From UBA1801 sp035353395 (GTDB taxonomy: Bacteria > Acidobacteriota > Holophagae > Holophagales > Holophagaceae), in the NCBI GenBank assembly GCA_035353395.1, contig DAOPZL010000094.1:1-6746 (forward strand): a DNA stretch of 6,746 nucleotides, given 5' to 3'. Made by a program: the position numbers and the translations under genes. Numbering within the stretch: the first letter of the stretch is position 1; each line of letters opens with the position of its first letter. Below the pieces are notes generated by a model. That model saw only the letters and a program-made list of their open reading frames with translations, made no database searches and had not been told where the DNA came from. Positions 5,517 through 6,746 of the stretch are shown here, piece by piece.

Positions 5517-6680
5517 TCATTCGGCAGGGGAGAATTCGGGCTCGTCCTCGTAGGCTCTGTCCTTCTCGCCAGTCGCGCGGATCACGTGGCCGGTGATGTA
5601 TCCGGCCAGGACAGCCAGCACCACGGTGACGAGGATGCCGAGAAGCTGCGCGGCGGCCGCGCCCGGAACCACGAAGACCGCGACCAGCCCGCCCAGGAGG
5701 CCCGGCATCCCGTGCAGGTTGTGCACGCCGCAGGTGTCGACCAGCCTGAACCGGGCCTGGAGTCTCGGCTGCACGACCACGTAGCCGAATACGCAGACCG
5801 AGCCCGCCAGCAGCCCGACGACGAAGGCGCCGGGGGCCGAGACCGTGTTGCAGGTGGCGCCCACGCTGACGCCGCCCGCCAGGGCCGCGTTGCAGATGTC
5901 CGCGAACAGGGGCTTCCCCTTGCGCAGGAGGGAACTCATCACGTAGGTGGCGAGGGTGGCGCCGCAGAGCGCCAGGATGGTGGCGATGACCGTGCGGGGC
6001 AGCTGCTCGGCAGGCACGATGGCGCTGCAGAAGCTGGGCCAGAAGATCCACAGGACCATGGATCCGAGCATGGAGAACCGGTCCGACGTCTCGTCGCTCT
6101 CCACGGGCTGCCGCATGTGTCCGGCGCGCGTCAGGACGGCGGCCAGCCCCAGGCCGAAGTAGGCCCCGAAGGCGTGGATGGCGATGGAGCCTGCGGCGTC
6201 CACGAATCCCTTCGTGAAGCCGAGACCTCCGTCCAGGACCAGCCACTCGTTGAGCATGTAGGCCGGGACCAGGAACGCCGCGAGAAGCGCGTACTGGTAG
6301 AGGCGCAGGCGGCCGAGCACGGCTCCCATGGCGATGAGGGCCGACGCGCAGGCGAACTCGGCGAGCAGGAGGGCCTGGATGCTGTCGGGCGCCAGAGCCT
6401 CCGCGGAAAGGCCTCCCGTGGCGCGAAGGAACATGTAGAGGGGAATTCCAAGACCTACCACCAGATAGGTCCCCGTGGTCGCGCTATAACCGTATTTCCG
6501 GACGAACACCATCAGGAAACCGAAACCCACCAGCAGCATCGCCAGGATGTGGATGGAGAAATTGTATTGTTCGACCTGACGCAACCCCTCCCGGGTCGCC
6601 GGTTCAGCGGCCCAGGCAGAGCATGTGGCGGCAAGGCACGCGGCGATGGTCAGCCCAAGAATGCGGATGTTCCGTCTCAA
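5517..6680 (-). CDS. rh50: Rh-family (Rh50-like) ammonium/ammonia channel
   Basis: This encodes 387 aa, an inner-membrane channel of the Amt/Mep/Rh superfamily, which usually works as a trimer conducting NH3/NH4+ (CO2 has been proposed for some Rh proteins). Residues 1-25 look like a signal peptide ending AWA-A; about eleven hydrophobic segments follow. Rh rather than AmtB signatures are clear: FGFLMVFVRKYG (53-64), AEFACASALIAMGAVLG (107-123), DAAGSIAIHAFGAYFGL (161-177), WIFWPSF (211-217), and DTCGVHNLHGMPG (315-327). Asp161, the twin His169/His320 and the two gate phenylalanines (Phe109, Phe217) can be matched to the family. The short acidic tail (YEDEPEF) is Rh-like. The start is TTG at 6680: GGGAGAG lies about 6 bases upstream and the signal peptide begins there. 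The frame stays open upstream to the window edge but has no ATG, GTG or other TTG. No glnK/glnB is visible beside it. Confidence 0.93.
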   Translation of the reverse strand: MRRNIRILGLTIAACLAATCSAWAAEPATREGLRQVEQYNFSIHILAMLLVGFGFLMVFVRKYGYSATTGTYLVVGLGIPLYMFLRATGGLSAEALAPDSIQALLLAEFACASALIAMGAVLGRLRLYQYALLAAFLVPAYMLNEWLVLDGGLGFTKGFVDAAGSIAIHAFGAYFGLGLAAVLTRAGHMRQPVESDETSDRFSMLGSMVLWIFWPSFCSAIVPAEQLPRTVIATILALCGATLATYVMSSLLRKGKPLFADICNAALAGGVSVGATCNTVSAPGAFVVGLLAGSVCVFGYVVVQPRLQARFRLVDTCGVHNLHGMPGLLGGLVAVFVVPGAAAAQLLGILVTVVLAVLAGYITGHVIRATGEKDRAYEDEPEFSPAE

Positions 6681-6684
6681 GACG

Positions 6685-6691
6685 TCTCTCC
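6685..6691 (-). promoter_or_regulatory. Ribosome binding site supporting the TTG start of the Rh gene
   Basis: On the minus strand GGGAGAG lies a few bases before TTG (6680-6678). This is the best ribosome site in the area and decides for the unusual TTG start. Confidence 0.65.
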
Positions 6692-6699
6692 CATGGAAC

Positions 6700-6720
6700 G
6701 GGCACCCCCTTGGGATGCCC
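6700..6720 (-). promoter_or_regulatory. Leader hairpin 20 bases upstream of the Rh gene start
   Basis: GGGCA (6700-6704) pairs with TGCCC (6716-6720). After a single C/A mismatch, CCC (6706-6708) pairs with GGG (6712-6714) around a 3-base loop. It falls in the probable 5' leader of the Rh gene and overlaps an SD-like AAGGGGGTG. It could be a translational control element or the end of an upstream transcript; no T-run follows. Confidence 0.35.
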
Positions 6721-6746
6721 GGATTGATGCGCCTCAGGAAGCCAGG

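Overview
The window is high-GC DNA from a Gram-negative bacterium. Several products carry export signals, and signalling and envelope genes are mixed. The protein style (a stand-alone phosphomannose-isomerase-like cupin, a bacterial Rh-type ammonium channel, a remote CheZ) would fit Acidobacteriota, perhaps Holophagae. That placement is an impression from the sequence, not a database result. A run of exactly 100 N (3494-3593) marks a scaffold join of unknown true length, so this is draft or metagenomic assembly.

Left part (1-3493): five genes all lie on the minus strand. In transcription order they are a remote CheZ-type phosphatase (3410-2892), a small exported Lys/Arg/Pro/Ala-rich protein of unknown function (2810-2430), mannose-1-phosphate guanylyltransferase (2361-1297), a small cupin like the C-terminal domain of type II phosphomannose isomerase (1233-874), and an exported LolA-like protein (893-195). 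The last two overlap by 20 bases. The other gaps are 63-81 bases, so co-transcription is plausible but not proven. The guanylyltransferase and cupin together look like the two halves of a bifunctional ManC/AlgA enzyme carried as separate genes, pointing to GDP-mannose supply for surface polysaccharide. A perfect 10-bp hairpin sits at the left edge.

Right part (3594-6746): a plus-strand protein enters from the gap with the end of a receiver domain, followed by a PAS-like segment, a GGDEF domain and an EAL domain. It is a response regulator of cyclic-di-GMP turnover whose N-terminus is missing. It converges on a minus-strand Rh-family ammonium/ammonia channel (6680-5517) that appears to start at TTG. 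An 11-bp perfect inverted repeat lies between the two stop codons.

The most notable points are the CheZ-like phosphatase facing a receiver-linked cyclic-di-GMP enzyme across the gap, the Rh rather than Amt type of channel with an odd start region, the split GDP-mannose enzyme, and the exported, extremely basic repeat protein. I did not find a CRISPR array, a mobile element, a tRNA or an rRNA.
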